Shown piece by piece: positions 52,266 to 60,996 of a DNA stretch of 64,000 bases. Made by a program: the position numbers and the translations under genes. The notes beneath the pieces were generated by a model that was not told the origin of the DNA, made no database searches, and saw only the letters and a list, made by a program, of their open reading frames with translations. Within the stretch, counting starts at the first letter, position 1. Each line of letters opens with the position of its first letter. The DNA is from UBA3537 sp964219345 (GTDB taxonomy: Bacteria; Bacteroidota; Bacteroidia; Flavobacteriales; Flavobacteriaceae), in the NCBI GenBank assembly GCA_964219345.1, contig CAXPPN010000023.1, forward strand, positions 1-64,000, read 5' to 3'.

Positions 52266-53159
52266 TTACGGAACAAGAATGTTCAATGCCCCTTTTTTAA
52301 TAGAAATTTTTAATTCTTTTGATTTAATAATTATAGACTCCCCATCTAATTGGGCTAAAAATTCTTTTTGCGTTTCGTTGGTAACCTTCATATTATCAGT
52401 AAGAAAGTATTTTGCTTTATCATACTTCTTGTGTTTGTTAAAAACAAGTTGAGTTGCAAACAGTAATTTTTCAAGAAAAGATAGTTGTTCTGTAAACACA
52501 ACATCTAATTTTCCGTCTTGAAGTGAAGCTTTTGGTGTAAAGGATAAGTTATAACCCATTTCATTTGAATTTGACACAAATAATACTAAAGGGTCTAGTG
52601 TTTTTTTGAAATTGTCAATTTGTAAATCAATTATTTGTGGAGGTGATTTGTAGAGAAGAGCTTTAAAAGAGGCGCGCAGATAAGAGATGATTTGGCGTTT
52701 TTTGAAGCCAGTGTAATGATTAATAATTCTTGCGCCTATTCCTAAACTCATGTTGCTAAAAAAGAAGTGGTCGTTTACGGTTCCAACATCTATTTTTGTG
52801 CTGTGGTATTGTTTAATAACCTCAAGTGCTTCGCGTATTGAACGTGATATTCCAACATGTGATGCAAGCCCATTACCTGATCCAAGTCTTATAATTCCTA
52901 ATAATACAGGAGAATCTACAAGTTGAGAGGCCACTTCATTGACGGTTCCATCTCCTCCACAAGCGATTATTGCGTTTGCCCCTTCAAGTATTGAAGTTTT
53001 GGTTAGGGCTGCTGCGTTTTTGGCGTGCTTTGTGGTTTTAATAACAATATGAAAATCATTACTATTTAAGACAGAGGAAATAGTATGAGAATCTAGCTTG
53101 TTTTTTCCTTTACCCGAAATAGGATTTACAATAAAATGTATGCTTTTTTTTGTGCCCAA
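52266..53159 (-). CDS. Diacylglycerol/lipid kinase family protein (YegS-like)
   Basis: This 297-residue kinase of the DAGK-catalytic family phosphorylates a lipid hydroxyl. The opening is IVNPISGKGK (residue 9). The ATP-binding motif CGGDGTVNEVASQL lies near residue 67, GSGNGLASHVGI near 97, and the C-terminal beta-sandwich with VFTEQLSF and QLDGESIII follows. Substrate specificity (diacylglycerol, phosphatidylglycerol or sphingoid base) is not evident. It lies upstream of tRNA-Cys on the other strand. The ATG start is at 53159. Confidence 0.9.
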   Translation of the reverse strand: MGTKKSIHFIVNPISGKGKNKLDSHTISSVLNSNDFHIVIKTTKHAKNAAALTKTSILEGANAIIACGGDGTVNEVASQLVDSPVLLGIIRLGSGNGLASHVGISRSIREALEVIKQYHSTKIDVGTVNDHFFFSNMSLGIGARIINHYTGFKKRQIISYLRASFKALLYKSPPQIIDLQIDNFKKTLDPLVLFVSNSNEMGYNLSFTPKASLQDGKLDVVFTEQLSFLEKLLFATQLVFNKHKKYDKAKYFLTDNMKVTNETQKEFLAQLDGESIIIKSKELKISIKKGALNILVP

Positions 53160-53206
53160 TAAAGTGTTGTGTTTTCGTTGTTTTTAAGCAATAATATTTA
53201 ATTCTC

Positions 53207-53236
53207 TTGTGTGTCCTGTTTTTTTACTTAAATTTG
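53207..53236 (+). promoter_or_regulatory. Consensus promoter of tRNA-Cys
   Basis: TTG (53207-53209), 19 nt and TAAATTTG (53229-53236) are an exact match to the Bacteroidota TTG-N19-TAnnTTTG promoter. The tRNA starts 11 nt later, which fits a start point a few bases before the gene. Confidence 0.75.
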
Positions 53237-53247
53237 CATTCCTTTTT

Positions 53248-53318
53248 GGCGTCTTGGCCGAGTGGCTAGGCAGAGGTCTGCAAAACCTTTTACAGCGGTT
53301 CGAATCCGCTAGACGCCT
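53248..53318 (+). tRNA. tRNA-Cys (anticodon GCA)
   Basis: Acceptor arms GGCGTCT (53248-53254) and AGACGCC (53311-53317) pair fully, with a U discriminator, typical of cysteine tRNA. The D arm GCCGAGTGGCTAGGC, anticodon loop CTGCAAA (anticodon GCA) and T arm GCGGTTCGAATCCGC are all present. CCA is not encoded. It stands alone, with a promoter in front and a terminator hairpin right after. Confidence 0.95.
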
Positions 53319-53324
53319 CAGAAT

Positions 53325-53351
53325 AAAACCTCAACATTGTTGGGGTTTTTT
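53325..53351. terminator. Terminator between tRNA-Cys and lysE-type gene
   Basis: The arms AAAACCTCAAC and GTTGGGGTTTT (one G-T wobble) flank an ATT loop, followed by T bases. It overlaps the 3' end of the minus-strand LysE gene and can serve both directions. Confidence 0.75.
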
Positions 53352-54015
53352 ATCTTATATCTTCTATCAAATGTTTTGGGTTTAATTTGTCTTTCGGTAA
53401 AAATCCTTTTGTTATAAGGGTTATTCCACAGATCAACAACAAAACACCTAATATTTTTTTTATGTTAATTATTATTCCTGGTGTTAAATAGCCTTTTAAG
53501 CGTTTGGCTAATAAAATTTTAATAAGGTCAGTAATGAAATAAGCACTAATTAAAGCACCAAAAAACACAAAAAAGCGGTTTATATTTCCCTCCAAATTTG
53601 GTCCCACAACAATTATAATTCCTAACCAAAAAACCAAAACTCCTATATTTATAAAGTTCAGAAAAAAACCTTTTAAAAACAACTGTAAATAATTGTTTTT
53701 GGGTGTTTCAAAATTTGTTTCTATGTCTTGTTTATTGGGTTTCTTTGAAAAAATTATTACACCATAAACAGCTAAAAGCGTTCCGCCAAAGATATAAAGT
53801 CCTGGTTGGTTGCTTAAATTTTCTAGAAGCTGATAACTACTAAAATAAGCGAGAAAAATAAAAATTACATCTGCAATTATAACTCCTAAATCAAAAGCAA
53901 CAGCAGCTCTAAATCCTTTAACGATACTTGTTTCTAAAAGAACAAAAAAGACTGGTCCTATCATAAAAGACAGGAAAAACCCTAAAGGAATAGCCGCTTG
54001 AATATCTTCAATCAC
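53350..54015 (-). CDS. LysE-family amino acid exporter
   Basis: This 221-residue inner-membrane transporter has about six hydrophobic segments. It starts IPLGFFLSFMIGPVFFVLLETS, the glycine/proline-rich signature of LysE/RhtB exporters, followed by GFRAAVAFDLGVIIADVIFI (quoted in part). The exported amino acid is not predictable. It starts 6 nt after the GIN-domain gene and belongs to the rnr-GIN-lysE operon. Confidence 0.88.
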   Translation of the reverse strand: MIEDIQAAIPLGFFLSFMIGPVFFVLLETSIVKGFRAAVAFDLGVIIADVIFIFLAYFSSYQLLENLSNQPGLYIFGGTLLAVYGVIIFSKKPNKQDIETNFETPKNNYLQLFLKGFFLNFINIGVLVFWLGIIIVVGPNLEGNINRFFVFFGALISAYFITDLIKILLAKRLKGYLTPGIIINIKKILGVLLLICGITLITKGFLPKDKLNPKHLIEDIR

Positions 54016-54021
54016 TTTTTA

Positions 54022-54693
54022 CTAATCTTTAAAAATAATTCTCCCTCCAAACATTTTGTTTTGTTTTAATTGTTTTGGTGTTCCATAAACAAAAACATCG
54101 CCCCCAGAAAAAATCTTTACATTCAAAACATTGGTTGTGTTCACTGAGGCTTCTCCTCCTGCTTTTATAAATAAAGATGAGTTTTGGGTTATTGTTTTAC
54201 TGCCCTCGTAAACACCTCCTGTTCGTAACGAAAGATCTAGCTTTGAGGTTTGCCCTGTAGTAGTAACAACTCCTCCTGTTACACTTTTTACTGATAATAA
54301 TTTTGTGTCGACAGTGGCTGTAATTTGTGCACCCTCTTGAGCTCTTAAAATAATTTCATATTGTTTTATTTTTCCTTTTACGTGTACATTTGCCCCCTCA
54401 TTTGCATCGATTTCATCAATAGAGGTATAATAAAGTTTAACGTTGGTGTTTTTTCCATTAAACATTTTGTCTAGCTTCATTCTTATTTTGAGCTTGTTAT
54501 TTTTTTGAATAACACTCACATCGTTTTTATTATCTCCTGAAATAATAATTTTGTTTTCTTCGGATTTTATAAGCTCTATATTTATTAAATCATATACTTT
54601 TAGTTCTGAAAACTCTCCTAGGGTTTTAGTTACAGAATCTTGTGAAAAAACTTGTGCACATACAAAGAACACAATTAAATATAAATGTTTCAT
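54022..54693 (-). CDS. GIN-domain (DUF2807) exported protein
   Basis: This 223-residue protein has signal peptide 1-17 (LIVFFVCAQVFSQ) followed by a right-handed beta-helix-like GIN domain (about 30-215). The domain has regular short strands and Gly/Asn/Thr turns (NEGANVHVKGKIKQYEI, LSVKSVTGGVVTTTG, SLFIKAGGEASVNTTNV). Such proteins in Bacteroidota are called head-GIN or putative autotransporter adhesins; no activity is known. It lies 9 nt after rnr. Confidence 0.88.
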   Translation of the reverse strand: MKHLYLIVFFVCAQVFSQDSVTKTLGEFSELKVYDLINIELIKSEENKIIISGDNKNDVSVIQKNNKLKIRMKLDKMFNGKNTNVKLYYTSIDEIDANEGANVHVKGKIKQYEIILRAQEGAQITATVDTKLLSVKSVTGGVVTTTGQTSKLDLSLRTGGVYEGSKTITQNSSLFIKAGGEASVNTTNVLNVKIFSGGDVFVYGTPKQLKQNKMFGGRIIFKD

Positions 54694-54702
54694 TTTTAAA
54701 AA

Positions 54703-56865
54703 TTATATTAAATTAAAGTCTAAATGTCTTTTTATTAAGTCGGCTTTTTTGACCTCAACTTGAACTTGATCACCAAGTTGATATTTGTTTTTCGTTCGCT
54801 CTCCAACAAGCGCATAATTATCTTGGTCGAAAGTATAATAATCTCCTTTTATGTCTCTAATTCTAACCATACCTTCACATTTATTTTCTATAATTTCCAC
54901 ATACATACCCCATTCTGTAACACCAGAGATAACCCCAATAAAGATAGTATCTTTTTTGTCCTGCATATATTTTATCTGCATATATTTTATGGAGTCTCTT
55001 TCTGCTTTTGTTGCTAAATTTTCCATTGCAGAGGAATGTTTACACTTCTCTTCAAAACTTGATTCAGAAACAGAAGAATTTCCGTCTAAATAGTGCTGTA
55101 ACAAACGGTGTGCCATAACATCAGGGTAGCGACGAATAGGTGATGTAAAGTGGCTATAATAATCAAACGAAAGACCATAATGCCCAATATTATTCGTAGA
55201 ATATTCTGCCTTGCTCATACAACGGATGGTTAGAGTATCAACTAAGTTTTGTTCTTTTTTCCCAACTACATTACTTAATAATTTGTTTAAAGCTGCACTG
55301 ATTTGGGTTGGATTTTTTAAATTTAATTGATGACCGAACTGATAAACAACTCGCTGTAAGCTTTCAAGTTTTTGTTGGTCAGGAACATCATGAATTCTAT
55401 AAATAAAGGTTTTCTTTGGTGATTGTTTGCCAATAAATTCTGCAACTTTTTTATTAGCCAATAACATAAACTCCTCAATAAGCTTATTGGCGTCTTTTGA
55501 GGTTTTAAAATAAACACCTTCTGGAGTATTAGATGATGATAAATTGAATTTAACTTCTACTTTATCAAACGAGATTGCTCCATTATTCATCCTCTTGTCT
55601 CTTAATATTTTAGCAAGTTTATCTAAATGAAGGATAGCATCTTTTATTTGTTGGGTAGTTTTATATGCTTTACTAGTTAAAGCAATGTGTTTTGGAATAT
55701 CGACATTTTTATTTTCAATAATATGTTGGGCTTCCTCGTAACTGAAGCGTGCATCGCTGTAGGTTACTGTTCTACCAAACCATTGATTAATAAGTTCTGC
55801 CCTATCATTGAGTTCAAACACTGCAGAAAACGTGTATTTTTCTTCTAAAGGTCGTAATGAACAAGCATTATTAGATAATACTTCGGGCAACATAGGAACC
55901 ACTCTATCAACAAGATATACAGATGTTGCGCGTTGGTATGCTTCTTCATCTAAAATAGTACCTTCTTTTAAATAATGAGATACATCTGCAATATGAATTC
56001 CAACCTCAAAATTTCCATTTTCTAGAATTTGAAAAGACAAAGCATCATCAAAATCTTTTGCATCTTTTGGATCTATTGTAAAGGTTAATATATTCCGCAT
56101 ATCACGACGCTTATTTATCTCTTCCTTAGTAATAGATGTGTCTAATGCATTTGCAAAATCTTCTACATTTTTTTCAAACTTATAAGGAAGACCATATGCC
56201 GCTAAAATAGCGTGTATTTCTGTTTGATGATCTCCTGCATCGCCTAAGACTTCAACGACTTTTCCAGTTGGACATTCTGCTTTTGATTGCCATTCTACAA
56301 CCTTAACTAGAACTTTCTGTCCTTCTTTAGCATTTTTTATTTTCTTTAGAGGAACATAAATATCTACTGGCATTTTTCTGTCATCAGGTATTACAAAGGC
56401 AAAGTTTTTATTGCTCTGAATAATCCCTACAAATTCTGTTTTATGTCGTTTTAAAACTTGAGTAATTTCTCCTTCATACCTACCTCTTTTTTTTCTTTTA
56501 TGCACATAAAACTCAACTTCATCTCCCGACAAAGATCCTATAGTTTTATTAGAGGGAATATATACATCCTCCTTAAAATCTTTTGAAGTAACATATCCTG
56601 AGCCATTGGTGCTTAAATCGAAAATTCCCTTGTAATATTTATCATTAGTTTTAACAGTATAAAAACCTCTTTTTACTTCTTCTATTTGATTTGATATCAA
56701 TAAAAAATGTAAACTCTCTAAAACTTCTGCTCTTTTACTTGGATTATGAATTCCAAGTTTCATTGAGATTTGTTTATAATTTAAAGCGGAGGATGTTTGA
56801 AGAATTGATATAATTCGAGGAATATATTTTTTAAAATTTTTATTTTTTTTTGATTTTTTAGGCAT
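54703..56865 (-). CDS. rnr: Ribonuclease R
   Basis: This 720-residue 3'-5' exoribonuclease degrades structured RNA. It has an N-terminal helix-turn-helix (about 12-60) and two cold-shock domains (about 70-225). The RNB catalytic domain has FTIDPKDAKDFDDALSF (about 268, four Asp ligands), GIHIADVSHYL and DRVVPMLPEVLSNNACSL (quoted in parts). A C-terminal S1 domain (about 630-715) follows. It heads the rnr-GIN-lysE operon and faces rpiB across an AT-rich gap. Confidence 0.95.
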   Translation of the reverse strand: MPKKSKKNKNFKKYIPRIISILQTSSALNYKQISMKLGIHNPSKRAEVLESLHFLLISNQIEEVKRGFYTVKTNDKYYKGIFDLSTNGSGYVTSKDFKEDVYIPSNKTIGSLSGDEVEFYVHKRKKRGRYEGEITQVLKRHKTEFVGIIQSNKNFAFVIPDDRKMPVDIYVPLKKIKNAKEGQKVLVKVVEWQSKAECPTGKVVEVLGDAGDHQTEIHAILAAYGLPYKFEKNVEDFANALDTSITKEEINKRRDMRNILTFTIDPKDAKDFDDALSFQILENGNFEVGIHIADVSHYLKEGTILDEEAYQRATSVYLVDRVVPMLPEVLSNNACSLRPLEEKYTFSAVFELNDRAELINQWFGRTVTYSDARFSYEEAQHIIENKNVDIPKHIALTSKAYKTTQQIKDAILHLDKLAKILRDKRMNNGAISFDKVEVKFNLSSSNTPEGVYFKTSKDANKLIEEFMLLANKKVAEFIGKQSPKKTFIYRIHDVPDQQKLESLQRVVYQFGHQLNLKNPTQISAALNKLLSNVVGKKEQNLVDTLTIRCMSKAEYSTNNIGHYGLSFDYYSHFTSPIRRYPDVMAHRLLQHYLDGNSSVSESSFEEKCKHSSAMENLATKAERDSIKYMQIKYMQDKKDTIFIGVISGVTEWGMYVEIIENKCEGMVRIRDIKGDYYTFDQDNYALVGERTKNKYQLGDQVQVEVKKADLIKRHLDFNLI

Positions 56866-57290
56866 TACAGCTATTTGATAACAACAAATCTACGATTTTA
56901 AAGTATGCTTTTTTTAGAAAGAAATCAACTTTATCCACATTGTATATATTAATAAACTTTTTTTAATAATTTTTTAAAATATCTTAGTTATTATAATAGG
57001 ATGTTAATTTCTATAATAACTTTTATAATTTTTACTTTTTAATCTGATAATTAAAATATTTAACTCTTTTTTTATGTTTATAACTTCTCTTTATAATTTA
57101 AATAAATATGGGATTAAAATTGATAAGTATACTTTTATATGTCACATTTTTTTTTAGTTAGAAATAATTTAATACATATTAAATTTATTTTTCATAATCT
57201 ATTTTTTTTTATCAACAGGATATAAATAAAAGTATAAACACTTTTATTTTTTTGTAAGTTTACATTTATACAATTAATCACTACTTGCTT
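56866..57290. other. AT-rich intergenic gap with DnaA-box-like sites
   Basis: This gene-free 425-nt gap lies between the divergent rnr and rpiB. The lines I counted hold only about 10-16% G+C, far below the rest. It contains a perfect DnaA box TTATCCACA at 56931-56939 and a one-mismatch copy TTATCAACA at 57209-57217. Poly-T tracts and TATAA-like runs fill the remainder. It must hold both divergent promoters. It could also be an origin-like or nucleoid-protein-binding region; this is not proved. Confidence 0.5.
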
Positions 57291-57725
57291 ATGAAAATTT
57301 CTATAGGAAACGACCACGCCGGAACAGAACATAAATTTAAAATAATTGAATTTTTAAATTCAAAAAATATAGAAGTTAAAAACCATGGAACAGATTCTAG
57401 TGATAGTGTTGATTATCCTGATTTTGTTCACCCTGTTGCAAAAGATGTAGAAAATAAGAAAGTTGACTTTGGTATTCTATTATGTGGAAGTGCTAATGGT
57501 GTTGCTATGACTGCTAATAAATATCAAGGTATTCGCGCAGGGTTGTGTTGGAAAAATGAAATTGTTGAACTAATACGACAACACAATAATGCTAATATTC
57601 TTTGTATTCCAGCTCGATATACAACCAAACAAGAGATAATAAAAATGGTAGATACTTTTATTAATACAGATTTTGAGGGAGGAAGACATCAAAGACGTGT
57701 GGATAAAATACCAAGTTGTAATTAA
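57291..57725 (+). CDS. rpiB: Ribose-5-phosphate isomerase B
   Basis: This 144-residue enzyme interconverts ribose 5-phosphate and ribulose 5-phosphate. GNDHAGTEHKFKIIEFL (residue 5), DYPDFVHPVA (about 43), GILLCGSANGVAMTANK (about 64, catalytic Cys) and NILCIPARYTT (about 104) match RpiB. The ATG at 57291 is preferred to a TTG two codons upstream. It is followed 9 nt later by the acetyltransferase gene, so the two form a small operon. Confidence 0.95.
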   Translation: MKISIGNDHAGTEHKFKIIEFLNSKNIEVKNHGTDSSDSVDYPDFVHPVAKDVENKKVDFGILLCGSANGVAMTANKYQGIRAGLCWKNEIVELIRQHNNANILCIPARYTTKQEIIKMVDTFINTDFEGGRHQRRVDKIPSCN

Positions 57726-57734
57726 TATTTAAAA

Positions 57735-58178
57735 ATGGTTTCAATTTTTGTTAAATCATTTGAAGAACTTTCTAAATTAGAATTATATAAAATTTTACGC
57801 TTAAGAGCAGAGGTTTTTATTGTGGAACAAGATTGTGTTTATCAAGACGTTGACGATAAAGATCAAAAAGCTCTACATGTTATTTTAAAAAAATCAGAAG
57901 AAATCATAGGTTATACAAGGTTGTTTTGGCCTGGAGATTATTTTAAAGAAGCGAGTATAGGAAGGGTTGTAATCTCAAAAAAAGAAAGAGACAATAACTA
58001 CGGTTCTGAGCTCATGAAAGCATCTATTCTTGCTATATCAGAAAAAATGAAAGAGAAAAAAATTAAAATCTCTGCTCAAACCTATTTAAAAATCTTTTAC
58101 AATAATTTAGGATTTTTAGAAAGTGGAAAAGAATACCTAGAAGATGGTATTCCTCATGTAGCAATGTTTAAAAAATAA
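57735..58178 (+). CDS. GNAT acetyltransferase, ElaA-like
   Basis: This 147-residue N-acetyltransferase opens FEELSKLELYKILRLRAEVF and continues IVEQDCVYQDVDDKDQKALH, a pattern of the ElaA subfamily. The acetyl-CoA-binding motif is SIGRVVISKKERDNNYGSEL (about 76). The C-terminal FLESGKEYLEDGIPHV is also ElaA-like. The substrate is unknown. It is in one transcript with rpiB and converges with the OmpA-domain gene (3 nt apart). Confidence 0.88.
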   Translation: MVSIFVKSFEELSKLELYKILRLRAEVFIVEQDCVYQDVDDKDQKALHVILKKSEEIIGYTRLFWPGDYFKEASIGRVVISKKERDNNYGSELMKASILAISEKMKEKKIKISAQTYLKIFYNNLGFLESGKEYLEDGIPHVAMFKK

Positions 58179-58181
58179 ATT

Positions 58182-59030
58182 TTATTCTATAATATTTATT
58201 ATTTCTATTTCTACTCGTCTATCAAATTTTGGATCACCCCCTAAAGGATATTTATGTTTTAAGCCAACATATTTCATTCTTTTTCTAGCAACACCATTTT
58301 TCATCAAGTATTCATAAATATATCTCGCTCTTGCTAAAGATAAATTTCTTCGACCTGTTCCTCTATCAATAGCATCTCTTCCGTTTGCAGTGCAACAAAC
58401 ATGACCTTGAATAGTAAAATATACTTTGTTTTTTTCTCTTAATATCCTTGCTGTTTTTTCCAGAACAGGAATAGATTCTTTTAATACATAACTATATCCT
58501 GTTCTAAATAGAATCTTATCTAGAACAATTTTATCCCCCACCAAAAGATTACTTTCAAGAGTAATAGGTTTTTTTCTATTATCTATTATTTCTTTTCCCT
58601 CGTCTAATTTAGATGTTTCTTTTTTAGGAATATTATATTCTACATTAACTTCAACTTTTCTATTTAAACCCCTTATAATATTTAAATCTTCTGAGTCCAC
58701 AATTTTTAATAAAACCTCACCCTTTCCGTCTACATTACTAATTAGATTTTCACTAATACCGCCAGTAGAAAACACTTTCTTTATCGCATTTGCCCTATTC
58801 TGAGAAAGTATTAAGTTATAATTGTCAGATCCTCTATCATCACAAAACCCATAAATTGATATTCTTTTTATTTTACCCACATCAAGATTTTGTATAAATA
58901 ATAAAATTCTATTTTTTTCTGTTTCAGGTACTATATATTTATCGGTTTCAAAGTAAACCACATGCTGAATATTTGACTGAGCAATCAAATAATTTATACT
59001 AAACATGAAAATAAAAATCAATTTTTGCAT
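58182..59030 (-). CDS. Exported protein with two OmpA-type domains
   Basis: In this 282-residue protein a signal peptide (about 1-17) is followed by two OmpA-like domains. The first (about 25-132) has YGFCDDRGSDNYNLILSQNRA; the second (about 165-280) has IQGHVCCTANG, RNLSLARARYIYEYLM and YPLGGDPKFDRRVEIE. The usual GHTD motif is replaced by GFCDD and GHVCC, so peptidoglycan binding may differ. There is no beta-barrel, so it is probably periplasmic. It is the last gene of the S8-M1-rnpA-S41 operon, 17 nt after the S41 gene. Confidence 0.85.
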   Translation of the reverse strand: MQKLIFIFMFSINYLIAQSNIQHVVYFETDKYIVPETEKNRILLFIQNLDVGKIKRISIYGFCDDRGSDNYNLILSQNRANAIKKVFSTGGISENLISNVDGKGEVLLKIVDSEDLNIIRGLNRKVEVNVEYNIPKKETSKLDEGKEIIDNRKKPITLESNLLVGDKIVLDKILFRTGYSYVLKESIPVLEKTARILREKNKVYFTIQGHVCCTANGRDAIDRGTGRRNLSLARARYIYEYLMKNGVARKRMKYVGLKHKYPLGGDPKFDRRVEIEIINIIE

Positions 59031-59047
59031 GCTTAAATATATTTAAT

Positions 59048-60664
59048 TTATTTCAAAATAGAATAATACCGACTGGGATCATTTAATATTGATTGGGCTT
59101 CCAAAATAGTTTTGTTTTTTAAAAGAGAATATTTATACATTCCTTCTCTATAAAAGTTCCTTTTTATAATTTCTTCTGACAACTTCCAACTTATCATTTC
59201 TTTTGATTGCTCAAGAGCCAATACCTTTTCTTCTTTTAGAGATTTCTTAACCGCTAAAAGCGATGTATGTAACCCTTCTAAATTTTCTTCTTTACTGTAA
59301 TTAAAAAGGTTTTCTAAAGCGTCTTCTGTATTTGTTTCCAAAGAGAAATTCTCTAATAAACAATATGTTTTAAAATCTTTAAAAACAATGGGGTTTAAAT
59401 CAAAATCTGATAAATTTTCTACTTTATTTTTTCTACAATAATCATTAACAAAGTTGAAGATAAAATTTTCTCTTTCTAGAGAAGAAATTAAATCAAAAGA
59501 GGCTATATTTCCTATTATTACATCTGGATTTATTCCTCCTCCATCATAAACAATTCTACCTTTTTTTGTTTTAAATGCTTTCTTTTCTTCTATTTTTTTT
59601 GCTTCTCCAGAACTAGATCGCTCACCATAATTTATTGCCTGTATGCAGCGCCCAGAGGGAATAAAATAACGAGAAATCGTAACTTTAATTTGTGCCCCAT
59701 AAGGTAGCGGTTTTGGTTGTTGTACAAGACCTTTCCCAAAACTTCTTTTACCAACAATTACAGCTCGATCCAAATCTTGAAGAGCACCAGCAACAATTTC
59801 ACTTGCAGACGCACTTTTTTCATTAACTAACACCACAAGAGGAATGTCTTCGCTAATAGGCTGTTTTTGTGTAAAAAATTGGTTGTTATATTGTTCAATA
59901 TTAGAGCGTGTTGAAACAACAAGCTGGTCTTTTTTCACAAACAGATTTACTATTTTTATCGCTTCTTGAAGTAATCCGCCAGGATTGTTTCTTAAATCAA
60001 GAATTAATCCTTTGGCCTCATCTATGAGCAAAAATTTTAGTGCTGATTCTACCTCTTGTGCTGATGTTCTAGAAAAGCGGTCTAGTGCTATATAACCGAT
60101 TTGATTATCCAACAATTTGTACAAGGGAACGGCTTTTGGTTTTTTTTCACCACGAATTAATTCTACTTCTGTTTCTTCTAAACCTCTTTTGTAAGTTATA
60201 TTAACTTTTGAATTTTTCTTCCCTTTTAATAACATCTCGGCTTGACCGAAAGATTCTGACAATAAGATTCCATTAATTTTAATGATTTCATCACCTGACT
60301 TTAAACCAACCTTATCTGCCGAAAAATCTTTTAAAGGCTCATCAATAATTAATTTCTTATCAATAATTTTCATTGTTGCTCCAATACCGACGTAAAGACC
60401 AGAGCGGTAAATTTTTGCGTTTTCTACGTCTTGTTCACTGCTATATATTGTGTATGGGTCAAGATTGGAGAGCATATGGTCTACACAATTTTCCATAAGC
60501 TCTGCAGGGTTTGTTTTGTCTACATAGCTCATATTAATCTCTTTAAAAAGAGTGTTATAGATTTCTATTTGTTTCGCAATTTCAAAGAAATCAAAACGAA
60601 ACCCCACAAGAGTAAATGCCAATGCAACAGAAAACAACGAGAACACTATCCTTTTCTTTTTCAT
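59048..60664 (-). CDS. S41-family C-terminal processing protease (CtpA-like)
   Basis: This 538-residue periplasmic serine protease has an N-terminal membrane anchor (about 6-22) and a PDZ domain (about 85-160, IIKINGILLSESFGQAEMLL). The catalytic core has LDLRNNPGGLLQEAIKIV (about 222), the nucleophile Ser in EKSASASEIVAGAL (about 283), and Lys in GKRSFGKGLVQQ (about 308). A long helical C-terminal region follows. Its ATG overlaps rnpA by four bases (ATGA). Members trim envelope proteins and cell-wall enzymes. Confidence 0.93.
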   Translation of the reverse strand: MKKKRIVFSLFSVALAFTLVGFRFDFFEIAKQIEIYNTLFKEINMSYVDKTNPAELMENCVDHMLSNLDPYTIYSSEQDVENAKIYRSGLYVGIGATMKIIDKKLIIDEPLKDFSADKVGLKSGDEIIKINGILLSESFGQAEMLLKGKKNSKVNITYKRGLEETEVELIRGEKKPKAVPLYKLLDNQIGYIALDRFSRTSAQEVESALKFLLIDEAKGLILDLRNNPGGLLQEAIKIVNLFVKKDQLVVSTRSNIEQYNNQFFTQKQPISEDIPLVVLVNEKSASASEIVAGALQDLDRAVIVGKRSFGKGLVQQPKPLPYGAQIKVTISRYFIPSGRCIQAINYGERSSSGEAKKIEEKKAFKTKKGRIVYDGGGINPDVIIGNIASFDLISSLERENFIFNFVNDYCRKNKVENLSDFDLNPIVFKDFKTYCLLENFSLETNTEDALENLFNYSKEENLEGLHTSLLAVKKSLKEEKVLALEQSKEMISWKLSEEIIKRNFYREGMYKYSLLKNKTILEAQSILNDPSRYYSILK

Positions 60665-60996
60665 AAAACCCTTTCTTTAAACTTTTCTGCAACTAATTTT
60701 ATCTTATTTACCATTTGCCTCCGTTCAGGTTTTTCTTTGCCAATGTACACCAACATAAGATTATAGTTGTTTTTGGATTCGTTTAGTAGAGGCACAAAAA
60801 TTTTTTTTGCAGACTCTCTCATCTGTCGCTTTATTCTATTCCTATCAACAGCCAATTTAAAGTTCTTTTTTCCTACCGATATTCCAATTGCAGTTTCAGA
60901 GCTCTCAAGAAAAATAAGTCTAAACGGAAACGCATTGATAGAGCGCCCCTCTTCAAATAAAATTTCAATTTGCTTTTTTCCTTTTAGTCTTTTCAC
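60661..60996 (-). CDS. rnpA: Ribonuclease P protein component
   Basis: This 111-residue basic protein subunit of RNase P helps mature tRNA 5' ends. The RNR signature AVDRNRIKRQMRES (about residue 50) is complete, with an N-terminal F/R-rich strand (GRSINAFPFRLIFLE). It does not sit in the usual rpmH-rnpA-yidC cluster. It is nested with four-base overlaps between the M1 peptidase and the S41 protease genes. Its length is normal. Confidence 0.93.
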   Translation of the reverse strand: MKRLKGKKQIEILFEEGRSINAFPFRLIFLESSETAIGISVGKKNFKLAVDRNRIKRQMRESAKKIFVPLLNESKNNYNLMLVYIGKEKPERRQMVNKIKLVAEKFKERVL

